64,000 nt of DNA from Anaerolineales bacterium. GTDB lineage: Bacteria; Chloroflexota; Anaerolineae; Anaerolineales; Villigracilaceae. Under the pieces are notes generated by a model. The model saw nothing but the letters and a program-made list of their open reading frames with translations, was not told where the DNA came from and searched no databases. Location of the stretch: NCBI GenBank assembly GCA_030834895.1, contig JAUQXA010000054.1:18006-82005 (forward strand), given 5' to 3'. Below, in pieces: positions 1 to 7,291 of the stretch (position 1 is the stretch's first letter; each line of letters opens with the position of its first letter). Both the position numbers and the translations under genes were made by a program.

Positions 1-269
1 CCTGTCACGGCGACCACCGCCTCCGGTTTGACCTTCCAGCCGTACAGCCTGTCCATGCGGGCGGCGACGGTTTCCTTCAGGGCCTTCGATGGCAGTTCGT
101 ATCCCAACACGCCCTGATCCACCGCCTTGTGGAGCGTGTTCAGGATCGGCTTGGGCGCGGGGAAATCCATATCCGCCACCCACATGGGAAGCACGTCTTT
201 TGGATACCACATCCATTTGTTCAGGCTGTTTGGGTTACGCCGGTTTGGAACAATGTCAAAGTTTGTCAT
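1..269 (-). CDS. PLP-dependent aminotransferase, MalY/PatB-type C-S lyase (N-terminal fragment)
   Basis: This gene runs off the left edge; only about 89 N-terminal codons are present. The translation from the ATG at 269 begins MTNFDIVPNRRNPNS and contains LPMWVADMDFPAP, the N-terminal signature of the MalY/PatB branch of fold-type I PLP enzymes (cystathionine beta-lyase-like C-S lyases). These cleave C-S bonds of cystathionine or cysteine conjugates in the cytoplasm. The PLP lysine lies outside the window, so the exact substrate cannot be judged. A GAGG Shine-Dalgarno site lies about 5 nt before the ATG. It is divergent from the secreted-protein gene at 393. Confidence 0.85.
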   Translation of the reverse strand, partial: MTNFDIVPNRRNPNSLNKWMWYPKDVLPMWVADMDFPAPKPILNTLHKAVDQGVLGYELPSKALKETVAARMDRLYGWKVKPEAVVAVT

Positions 270-392
270 GGGGACCTCTGTTTTTTGAATATATGGGATA
301 TTGTAACTGAGACCTGATGGGTTTCAGAAACCAAGTCTGATAAAAGATTTGACATCAAATTGTCATGGGAAATCCAAACAGTCCGGACAATA

Positions 393-1001
393 ATGAATTC
401 GATGAAAAGCCGTTTTCCGATTCTGTTCTGGTTTATTCTGACAGCCTGTATGGGACTCTCCATTCCTGTCACCAGCACGCCGCAAACCCTTCTCCCGATG
501 CCGCCCAGTCCTCCATCCAGCTACGGGGGGATCGAGATCAGGGGTGAGGATCAATTCGTCGCGCAGACCATCGCCGCGTTGACCCTGCTGGAGCAAAAGG
601 CCCCGGACACATTCCAAAAAATCCAAACGTATGTCGGCATCATCGAACAGGGGGAACACAGCGGCATGTGGGCATGGGAAGTCCCACCGCGTTATGAAGT
701 CGGAGACTCCACCGCGTTTTTCAGCATAACCTGGTATGCCTCCACCATCGCGCATGACGCCACACACTCGGAACTGTACACCCAATATCAAATTGCCCAC
801 CCGGGCGAGCCTGTCCCTGACAGCGCCTTCGGCGGCGTGGAGATCGAGCGCTTCTGCATCGGCTATCAACTGGAGGTCGCCAGGCGCATCGGCGCGCCGC
901 AAAGCGAGATAGACTATCTCTCCTCGCTGGACGGCACGCACTGTGACCTCGATAACGACGGGGATTGCGACTGGGAGGATTATCAGAACAGAAACTGGTA
1001 G
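393..1001 (+). CDS. Putative lipoprotein with HDxxH motif and EF-hand-like C-terminus
   Basis: Function not recognised. From the ATG at 393 the protein is 202 aa with a short lipoprotein signal: charged start, hydrophobic stretch and lipobox LTAC with Cys19. A TTG start at 360 in frame would only lengthen the N-region. The middle carries ASTIAHDATHSELY (His121, His125) followed about 30 residues on by GGVEIERFC, an arrangement like the HExxH plus distant Glu of zincins but with Asp for the first catalytic Glu. The C-terminus has CDLDNDGDCDWED (Asp185, 187, 189, 191, 193), which resembles a calcium-binding EF-hand/dockerin loop. An extracytoplasmic metal-binding protein is inferred; catalysis is doubtful. 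Confidence 0.75.
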   Translation: MNSMKSRFPILFWFILTACMGLSIPVTSTPQTLLPMPPSPPSSYGGIEIRGEDQFVAQTIAALTLLEQKAPDTFQKIQTYVGIIEQGEHSGMWAWEVPPRYEVGDSTAFFSITWYASTIAHDATHSELYTQYQIAHPGEPVPDSAFGGVEIERFCIGYQLEVARRIGAPQSEIDYLSSLDGTHCDLDNDGDCDWEDYQNRNW

Positions 1002-1115
1002 GGGGAGGGAATAGGAATTAGGTGATTAGGGATTAGGTTTTCAGCGGGATAAATCCCTGGCTCAGTGCATGGAAGCCCTGCGGGGCTGAGTCGGCTTTTG
1101 CGGAATAACGATCAA

Positions 1116-1148
1116 AAGTGACAGTCACCTTAAAGGTGACTGTCACTT
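1116..1148. repeat. Palindromic repeat, AGTGACAGTCAC family, copy 1
   Basis: Inverted repeat with 16-bp perfect arms (1116-1131 and 1133-1148), each reading AAGTGACAGTCACCTT on its own strand. A degenerate relative lies at 49864-49895. It sits about 30 bp upstream of the restriction-modification gene and would form a strong hairpin in the 5' leader. The flank just before it (1011-1040) has low-complexity GATTAGG-type repeats. Confidence 0.8.
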
Positions 1149-1179
1149 CGAGTAAAATAACATAAAGGGAACCCACACC

Positions 1180-4100
1180 ATGACCGCTCCAGAGATCATC
1201 CACCAGCTTGTAAAAAGATTCGACGAGCACCGCGACGCGTATCGTTCGGGAAAATATAACGAGACGCAACTGCGCCGTGAGTTCCTCGACCCGTTCTTTG
1301 ACGCCCTCGGCTGGGACGTGTTCAACAGGCAGGGCTATGCCGAGATGTACAAGGACGTGATTCACGAGGACAGTCTGGAGATCGAAGGGGCGAACAAAGC
1401 GCCCGATTACTCCTTCCGTGTGGGCGGTCAGCGCAAGTTCTTTTTGGAAGCCAAGAAACCCGCAGTCAAAATAGAGACCGATATTCACCCCGCCTTTCAG
1501 TTGCGGCGCTATGCCTGGAGCGCGAAGCTGCCGCTCAGCCTGCTTTCTGATTTCGAGGAGCTTGCCATTTATGACTGCCGCGCCAAGCCCGATAAAAAGG
1601 ACAAGGCTTCGGTGGGACGCATCAGGCTGTATTCCTATCGGGAGTATGTCGAGAAGTGGGACGAGATCGCGGGGGTCTTCTCGCGCGAGGCGGTGCTGAG
1701 AGGTTCGTTCGATGCCTTTGCAGAGGGGAACAAACTCAAGAAGGGAACCGCCGAGGTGGACGATGCCTTTCTGGCGGAGATCGAACGCTGGCGCGACCTG
1801 CTGGCGACCAACATCGCCATTCGCAACCCCAGCCTGAACGTGCGTGAAATGAATTACGCCGTGCAGATGACGATTGACCGCATCGTCTTTTTGCGGATTT
1901 GCGAGGACAGGGGAGTCGAAAGGGACGAGCAGTTGAAGGAGATCGCCTACCCCCTCCCATCCTCCCCCAAATCCGCAACAAAAGTTTTGGGAAATTCAGA
2001 GACGCTTCATGCGGATTTGGGGGAGGTGCCCGCTAGGGCGGAGGGGGTTTACGCGGCTCTTTGTCAACTCTTCAAACGGGCGGACGCAAGATACAACTCT
2101 GGCTTATTCCACTTCACGAATGAGAAGGACGCTTCCAGCGCGACCGATACGCTGACCCTGAACCTGACCATCGACGACAAGCCGTTACAGGACATCATCA
2201 AGAACCTGTACTATCCTGAAAGCCCGTATGTCTTCCGCGAAATCCCATCGGATATTTTGGGACAGGTGTACGAGCGTTTCCTCGGCAAGGTGATTCGACT
2301 GACGGCTTCGCACCGCGCCAAGGTGGAGGAGAAGCCCGAGGTGCGCAAGGCGGGCGGGGTGTATTACACGCCGACCTATATTGTGGAGTACATCGTCGAA
2401 AATACGGTGGGGAAATTAGTGAATAGAGAGCAGAGATTAGAGAGTAGTGGAAAGTCGGGGGGTGGGATGACGCCGAAGGATGTGGAGAAGCTGAAAATCC
2501 TCGACCCTGCTTGTGGCTCTGGGACTTTCCCGCTGGGTGCGTATCAATACCTGCTGGACTGGCATTTGAAGTGGTACACCGAGCACGACCCTGAGAAGTG
2601 GGCAAGCAGTAAGAAACCCCCAATTTACGAAACACGCACCTCCCCCAAGGTGGGGGAGGCTGGGAGGGGGTGGAGACTGACAACATCCAAGAAGAAAGAG
2701 ATTTTGCTCAACAACATCTACGGCGTGGACATCGACCCGCAAGCCGTGGAAGTGACCAAACTCTCGCTGCTCTTGAAAGTATTGGAAGGCGAAAGCCACG
2801 AGACCATCGGCTCGCAACTGGCATTGTTTCAGGAGCGTGTCCTGCCCGATTTGGGACGCAACATCAAATGCGGTAACTCGTTGATCGGCAGCGATTACTA
2901 CGAAGGACGCCAGTTGACCATGTTGGTGGACGAGGATGAACGCTACCGCGTGAACGCCTTTGACTGGAAAGCCGAGTTTCCGCAGGTGTTTATTCAAGGT
3001 GGGTTCGATGCGGTGATTGGAAATCCACCGTACATTCGCATTCAGACCTTGCAGGAAAGTTCCCCCATCGACGTGGAGTTTTTCAAGAAACATTATCAAG
3101 CCGCCAGCAAAGGCAACTATGATATTTATGTTGTCTTTGTTGAAAAGGGCTTGGATGTTCTAAACGGAAAAGGACGCTTGGGCTTTATTCTCCCGCATAA
3201 GTTCTTCAACGCCCAATACGGCGAACCGATTCGCGGCGTAGTTGCAGACGGCAAACACCTTGCCAAAGTTGTGCATTTTGGCGACCAGCAAGTCTTTGAA
3301 AGCGCAACAACCTACACCTGCCTGCTGTTTCTCGATAAAACGGGACGGGAGGAGTTTGAGTTTACAAAAGTTAGTGACCTTGATGGTTGGCGTGCTACTC
3401 AGACCTCCGAGGTCTTGGAGACCTCGGAGGTCTCTGGCATGATTGACGTCAGGCGGGTGACGGGGAGCGAATGGAATTTTTCGGTTGGAAAGAGCACGGG
3501 ACTATTCGAGAAACTTGCACAAATGCCCGTAAAACTGGGCAATGTAAGTCATTTATTTGTTGGACTTCAAACTGACGCAGACGATGTTTATATTTTGGAA
3601 GAAGTGCGACGTGATAAAGACAAAGTGCTTTGTACGTCAAAATACACAGGCAAGGAACATTGGTTTGAAAACGATCACCTAAAACCTTTTCTCAAAGGTT
3701 CTGTAAATATAAGACGATATTATTTATCGGATGTAACAAAACGTTTGATATTTCCTTATGTAACTAAAGACAGCAAATCCATATTACTTGACGCTAAAGA
3801 ATATAAAACTAAATTTCCTTTGACTTGGGCTTATTTAGAAGAATGCAAAGAACGATTGAGTTCTCGAAATAAAGGCAGGATGGGTAAAGATTGGTATGGA
3901 TATGTTTATAAGAAGAACCATACACGATTTGACAGCCCGAAGTTGCTTGTACCGTCAATTGCAACAGGCAGTTGCTTTTCTGTTGATATTGAAGGAAACT
4001 TTTACTTTGTAGGAAGCGGCGGAGGAGGTGGCGGTGGATATGGTATTAGCCTTTTGCCTGAAACAGAACTTAGCTACTTCTATCTTCTAGGTATCTTGAA

Positions 4101-4485
4101 CTCGAATTTGCTAAGTTCTTATTTGAAAACAATTAGCACTCCATTCCAACATGGTTATATTGCTCTAAATCGTCAATACATTGAGCAACTTCCCATCCGC
4201 CCAATCAACTTCTCCGACCCCGCCGACAAAGCGCGTCACGACAAAATGGTCTCGCTGGTCGAGCGGATGTTGGCGCTGCATGCCCCCACCCTGCCCTCCC
4301 CCAAATTCCGAAGTGCGGAATTTGGGGGAGGTGCCGCCGAAGGTGGCGGAGGGGGAAGGGGTCGCACGCCGCAGGAGCAGGAGATGGTGAGGCGTGAAAT
4401 CGAGTCCACGGATAAGGCGATAGATCGTCTGGTCTACGAGTTGTATGGGCTGAGCGAGGAAGAGATAAAGATTATCGAGAGCTAA
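1180..4485 (+). CDS. Type IIG-like restriction-modification enzyme (Eco57I-type N6-adenine methylase)
   Basis: One 1101-aa polypeptide that should both methylate adenine and cut DNA. The N-terminus has a PD-(D/E)xK-like nuclease: PDYSF (Asp76) and LEAKK (Glu90, Lys92). The methylase has motif I DPACGSG at 442-448 (SAM binding) and motif IV NPPY at 615-618. The C-terminal third is the target-recognition region, with a Gly-rich FVGSGGGGGGGYGI segment typical of TaqI/Eco57I specificity domains. No separate R or S subunit or BREX gene is nearby, so it probably acts alone. Several segments are translated palindromic or low-complexity repeats (1950-2047, about 2415-2460, 2639-2670, 3401-3433, 4295-4352), all in frame. 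The recognition region at about 3540-4190 is clearly richer in A+T than the rest, suggesting domain exchange. Confidence 0.93.
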   Translation: MTAPEIIHQLVKRFDEHRDAYRSGKYNETQLRREFLDPFFDALGWDVFNRQGYAEMYKDVIHEDSLEIEGANKAPDYSFRVGGQRKFFLEAKKPAVKIETDIHPAFQLRRYAWSAKLPLSLLSDFEELAIYDCRAKPDKKDKASVGRIRLYSYREYVEKWDEIAGVFSREAVLRGSFDAFAEGNKLKKGTAEVDDAFLAEIERWRDLLATNIAIRNPSLNVREMNYAVQMTIDRIVFLRICEDRGVERDEQLKEIAYPLPSSPKSATKVLGNSETLHADLGEVPARAEGVYAALCQLFKRADARYNSGLFHFTNEKDASSATDTLTLNLTIDDKPLQDIIKNLYYPESPYVFREIPSDILGQVYERFLGKVIRLTASHRAKVEEKPEVRKAGGVYYTPTYIVEYIVENTVGKLVNREQRLESSGKSGGGMTPKDVEKLKILDPACGSGTFPLGAYQYLLDWHLKWYTEHDPEKWASSKKPPIYETRTSPKVGEAGRGWRLTTSKKKEILLNNIYGVDIDPQAVEVTKLSLLLKVLEGESHETIGSQLALFQERVLPDLGRNIKCGNSLIGSDYYEGRQLTMLVDEDERYRVNAFDWKAEFPQVFIQGGFDAVIGNPPYIRIQTLQESSPIDVEFFKKHYQAASKGNYDIYVVFVEKGLDVLNGKGRLGFILPHKFFNAQYGEPIRGVVADGKHLAKVVHFGDQQVFESATTYTCLLFLDKTGREEFEFTKVSDLDGWRATQTSEVLETSEVSGMIDVRRVTGSEWNFSVGKSTGLFEKLAQMPVKLGNVSHLFVGLQTDADDVYILEEVRRDKDKVLCTSKYTGKEHWFENDHLKPFLKGSVNIRRYYLSDVTKRLIFPYVTKDSKSILLDAKEYKTKFPLTWAYLEECKERLSSRNKGRMGKDWYGYVYKKNHTRFDSPKLLVPSIATGSCFSVDIEGNFYFVGSGGGGGGGYGISLLPETELSYFYLLGILNSNLLSSYLKTISTPFQHGYIALNRQYIEQLPIRPINFSDPADKARHDKMVSLVERMLALHAPTLPSPKFRSAEFGGGAAEGGGGGRGRTPQEQEMVRREIESTDKAIDRLVYELYGLSEEEIKIIES
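1950..2047. repeat. In-frame palindromic repeat (CCTCCCCCAAAT family), copy 1
   Basis: Perfect 16-bp arms CCTCCCCCAAATCCGC at 1961-1976 and its complement at 2011-2026, nested within outer 8-bp arms at 1950-1957 and 2040-2047 and followed by a small second hairpin (GCCC/GGGC, about 2028-2038). It lies wholly inside the restriction-modification gene without breaking the frame and encodes a Pro/Ser-rich loop not expected in the methylase fold. Related copies are at 2639-2670 and 4295-4352. Confidence 0.85.
2639..2670. repeat. In-frame palindromic repeat (CCTCCCCCAAAT family), copy 2, short form
   Basis: Arms CCTCCCCCA at 2639-2647 and TGGGGGAGG at 2651-2659 with a 3-nt loop, then GCTGGGAGGGGGT. 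It falls between methylase motif I and the following helix region, reads through in frame (TSPKVGEAGRGWR) and keeps the same core as copies 1 and 3. Confidence 0.8.
3401..3433. repeat. In-frame palindromic repeat (AGACCTCCGAGGTCT family)
   Basis: Two 15-bp arms, AGACCTCCGAGGTCT at 3401-3415 and its complement at 3419-3433, separated by TGG. It sits inside the restriction-modification gene and encodes QTSEVLETSEV. The same 15-mer pair in the opposite order occurs inside pabB at 53617-53650, and variants form intergenic hairpins at 23205-23243, 26435-26467 and 46407-46439. Confidence 0.85.
4295..4352. repeat. In-frame palindromic repeat (CCTCCCCCAAAT family), copy 3
   Basis: Perfect 16-bp arms CCTCCCCCAAATTCCG at 4295-4310 and complement at 4316-4331 with loop AAGTG, followed by the same trailing small hairpin (GCCGCC/GGTGGC) and GGAGGGGG as copy 1. 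It is translated near the C-terminus of the restriction-modification enzyme as a Pro/Gly-rich stretch (PTLPSPKFRSAEFGGG). Confidence 0.85.
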
Positions 4486-4599
4486 AGACCTGACAGGTTT
4501 TCACGAGGTCATGGTCAAAACGAGTCCTTGTCCGCGCACGAGTATTGGTCAGCCGAGGTCACGATGACGCGTGCCCGCAAGGGTAAACCTGTCAGGTCT
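4486..4599. repeat. 15-bp inverted repeat flanking an 84-bp spacer
   Basis: AGACCTGACAGGTTT at 4486-4500 is exactly complementary to 4585-4599. The left arm starts at the stop codon of the restriction-modification gene and the right arm ends just before the start region of the next membrane-protein gene. Arm sequence is a variant of the AGACCTCxGAGGTCT family. The layout could be a small mobile palindromic element or a large cruciform. Confidence 0.7.
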
Positions 4600-4621
4600 G
4601 GAGATGATGAAAGGAAGCCCC

Positions 4622-5434
4622 GTGAACAAAAAGAGAAATACAAAACACCATCTGACGCTTATCACCGCAACGACCACGCTGCTCCTGTCGTTGTTCAGCC
4701 TCGTGTTTCAAGACATCTATACGGCGAGAATAAATCGAATAACAGAATACGAATTGATGGGGCAGGATGTTGTGACGGCAGCGATTTCCGCCGTTTTTCT
4801 CTGCGTCATCCTGTTCAAGGATTACCAAAGAATAAAAACCAAAATCGTCTGGCTTGGCTGTCTTCTGTATTTGTTCTACATCTACGCCTATTTCAGTTTT
4901 GGCGGAGTGACGAGCGTCTTTTATTTGCTGTATGTTGCGATTACGGGTCTGACGTTATTTCTCTTCCTTTTCATTCTGGTCGATATCGTCAAAAACGACC
5001 AGCTTCCCGACGCCGCCGAAAATTATCCCCGAAAAGCAATATCGGCATTCTTCTTTATCAGCATCCTGCTGATAACCGTTATCGAAATTCAGGAACTGAT
5101 TTTGAAAACAATCGTCCTGAAAGAGCAACTGAATCCCTTTCAAGTATTTTACGTGCTCGATCTGGCGATAATCTTTCCCTCGATCCTGATAACCTCGGTT
5201 CTAAACCTGAGGAAGACCGGCTGGGGTTATTTGTTCAGCGGCGTAGCCCTGATAAAAATTGCGACCATTCTACCCGCCGTGATTTTCAACGACGTTTTTC
5301 ATCGGTTGTACACTGGGAGCTTCCTGGACCTGCCTTTCGATATTATCGCGGCGATAATCACCCTGATCGCCGCGATCCTTCTGGTTATGTATATGAGCAG
5401 GGTCGACGATAAAAAATCCTCGCTTCCTCGTTAA
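4622..5434 (+). CDS. Integral membrane protein of unknown function
   Basis: Function not recognised. The 270-aa protein is strongly hydrophobic with about seven predicted membrane segments separated by short charged loops (for example KDYQRIKTK, KNDQLPDAAENYPRK, SRVDDKKSS), and no catalytic motif. I chose the GTG at 4622 because AAGGA lies 6-7 nt upstream; the ATGs at 4604/4607 and GTG at 4571 in the same frame have poorly spaced sites or fall within the inverted repeat. It follows the restriction-modification gene in the same direction but is not clearly functionally linked to it. Confidence 0.8.
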   Translation: MNKKRNTKHHLTLITATTTLLLSLFSLVFQDIYTARINRITEYELMGQDVVTAAISAVFLCVILFKDYQRIKTKIVWLGCLLYLFYIYAYFSFGGVTSVFYLLYVAITGLTLFLFLFILVDIVKNDQLPDAAENYPRKAISAFFFISILLITVIEIQELILKTIVLKEQLNPFQVFYVLDLAIIFPSILITSVLNLRKTGWGYLFSGVALIKIATILPAVIFNDVFHRLYTGSFLDLPFDIIAAIITLIAAILLVMYMSRVDDKKSSLPR

Positions 5435-5500
5435 TCCAAAAATCCCATTTGCTGATAGAATAACCGTGCAGGTATCACACGCAAGGATGCTCACTCGTTC

Positions 5501-6700
5501 ATGAAATACAACTTCCCCCTTTTCTGGCGTTCGCTCTACCGTTCCTTCTTCGACTCCAAAAACACCACCGCCCGTCTCACCAAAAAACGTATCATCTTCC
5601 TGACGCTCTTCGTCATCGTTTGGATTCCCGGAATGCTCGCCCACTGGTTCTTCTTCTGGCTGGACGATATCCTCTTCCCCGACTATAAAAAACAAGTCAT
5701 CGAAAAGCCGTTGTTCATCCTCGGCAACCTGCGCAGCGGCTCGACCTTCCTCCACCGTCTGCTCTCCCGCGATTCACAGACCTTCACCAGCCTGACCACC
5801 TGGGACATTTACCTGACTCCCTCGGTTACACAGAAGAAGATCACGCAGTTCGTGGCGCGGCTCGACAATAAATATTTCGGCAGGGTGCTACACCGCATCC
5901 TTTATAAATTCGACGCCGCCACTCTCGGCAAGGTCAAGATACACCCCATCTCCTTCTTCCAGCCCGAAGAAGATGAGAACATCCACCTGCTCATCTGGGA
6001 CGGCTACTTCGTCACCTTCCTCTTCCCCTTCATGGACGAAATGCCGAACTACCAGCACTTCGACGAGGCGCTCAGTCCCGAACACAAGCGCCGCATCATG
6101 ACCTTCTACAAGTCCATGTTGCAGCGGCACATGTACGCCACGGGTAAAAAATACTTCGTAGCGAAGAACCCCGCATTCAGCGCGAAGATCGAAACGCTGA
6201 TGGAATTCTTCCCTGAAGCGCGCATTATCTATCTCGCCCGCAATCCGCTGGACATGCTGCCCTCCACCGTCTCATGGATCAACTACGCGCGGCGTCAATT
6301 CACCGAGCCTGAACCTGGATACCATTACATCGAAGAAATTTTGGATTTGACCCAGCACTGGTACCGCCATCCGCTCCGCTACCTGGATGCCAACCCCTCA
6401 CCCCGCAACCTGATTCTGAAATACGACGATTTGATTCTCCGCCCTGAATCGGTAATCCGCAGCTTCTACGAGCAGTTTGGTTATCCCGATAAACCCGGTC
6501 TGCCCATCATCATCGACCAGGCGGTCAAAGAGACGCTCACCTTCACCAGCGACCACGCCTATTCCTACGAACAAATGGGCTTCACCCGTGAGCAGATTGT
6601 GGCAATGTACGCCGACATCTTCGAGCGCTTCGACTTCGACACCCGCGAGCCGTTCGTGGAAAGAGAGAAGGTGGAAATTGAGAGGGTGAAGAGGCAATAA
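5501..6700 (+). CDS. Sulfotransferase family protein
   Basis: 399 aa; transfers sulfate from PAPS to a carbohydrate, lipid or small acceptor. A membrane segment near the N-terminus (residues about 28-53, IIFLTLFVIVWIPGMLAHWF) precedes the 5'-phosphosulfate-binding loop LRSGSTFLHRLL (Arg78) and the 3'-phosphate motif YLARNPLDMLPS (Arg about 247), the two hallmark PAPS sites. The rest matches the Sulfotransfer_3-like layout ending in QFGYP and a C-terminal helix. It stands alone between the membrane protein and a convergent NUDIX gene, so the acceptor cannot be inferred. Confidence 0.9.
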   Translation: MKYNFPLFWRSLYRSFFDSKNTTARLTKKRIIFLTLFVIVWIPGMLAHWFFFWLDDILFPDYKKQVIEKPLFILGNLRSGSTFLHRLLSRDSQTFTSLTTWDIYLTPSVTQKKITQFVARLDNKYFGRVLHRILYKFDAATLGKVKIHPISFFQPEEDENIHLLIWDGYFVTFLFPFMDEMPNYQHFDEALSPEHKRRIMTFYKSMLQRHMYATGKKYFVAKNPAFSAKIETLMEFFPEARIIYLARNPLDMLPSTVSWINYARRQFTEPEPGYHYIEEILDLTQHWYRHPLRYLDANPSPRNLILKYDDLILRPESVIRSFYEQFGYPDKPGLPIIIDQAVKETLTFTSDHAYSYEQMGFTREQIVAMYADIFERFDFDTREPFVEREKVEIERVKRQ

Positions 6701-6718
6701 GCCAAACCTCTGTTTTCG

Positions 6719-7213
6719 TCAACCAAACACAACTGTCAATTTATCGTTCTCATCATAATATGACCGCGCCGCGAAGGGCGGGTCGCCGCGCTTCATGGAA
6801 TGGATTTTGGCAAGCAGGACGGGCAGGTCTTCGACCATCGGCAGACGGGAAATCGAATCCATGCCCACCCATTCAACTGATCCTTCGCCACTGGGCTTGA
6901 TCTCACCCTGAACGTTTTCCCCACAAAAGACAAACAAACAAATTCCCGTTTCCCCGACATCTACGATGACCGTGCCGCACAGCCACAGGTCAGCGGTGAG
7001 ACCGGTCTCCTCGATCAGTTCGCGTCGGGCGGAAGAAAAAACATCCTCGCCGCGCTCCACATGTCCGCCAACGCCATTGTATTTGCCTGCCCATAACCGT
7101 TTGGTGGCCGCGCCTTTGATCAACAGGTATTCCTCTCCGCGCCGGGCAAAGATCGCCGTGCGGGGAATGAGCATATATCTATCTTTCGTTATGCCTTGGT
7201 CGGATTTGGGCAT
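6719..7213 (-). CDS. NUDIX hydrolase
   Basis: Contains a complete Nudix box (GHVERGEDVFSSAR then RELIEETGL), matching Gx5Ex7REUxEExGU, so it should hydrolyse a nucleoside diphosphate linked to another moiety in a Mg-dependent way. Length about 164 aa from the ATG at 7213. A TTG at 7231 and an ATG at 7171 (giving MLIPRTAIF, a common MutT-like N-terminus) are alternatives; none has a convincing Shine-Dalgarno site. It lies downstream of the aldolase on the same strand but a strong hairpin separates them, so co-transcription is uncertain. Substrate unknown. Confidence 0.92.
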   Translation of the reverse strand: MPKSDQGITKDRYMLIPRTAIFARRGEEYLLIKGAATKRLWAGKYNGVGGHVERGEDVFSSARRELIEETGLTADLWLCGTVIVDVGETGICLFVFCGENVQGEIKPSGEGSVEWVGMDSISRLPMVEDLPVLLAKIHSMKRGDPPFAARSYYDENDKLTVVFG

Positions 7214-7231
7214 GGGGTTATGAAATAACAA

Positions 7232-7266
7232 TTGCTCGGTTGGGGGCTAAGCCCCCAACCGAGCAA
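7232..7266 (-). terminator. Strong hairpin after the aldolase gene
   Basis: 16-bp perfect arms TTGCTCGGTTGGGGGC (7232-7247) and complement (7251-7266) with a 3-nt loop, 25 bp beyond the aldolase stop codon. The run of T on the minus strand is weak (TTGTTATTT), so it is either a terminator or one more dispersed palindrome. Confidence 0.6.
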
Positions 7267-7291
7267 AACGGTTTGCGCTCAGGAGAATTGA

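Noticed and set aside
363..941. 192-codon reading frame opposite the lipoprotein gene
   Set aside because: No start signal and composition typical of an antisense shadow; the forward frame has signal peptide and conserved motifs.
4528..5412. Long reading frame overlapping the membrane protein at 4622, in another frame
   Set aside because: It is Arg/Pro-rich and low in hydrophobic periodicity, without a Shine-Dalgarno site; the overlapping frame has clean membrane segments.
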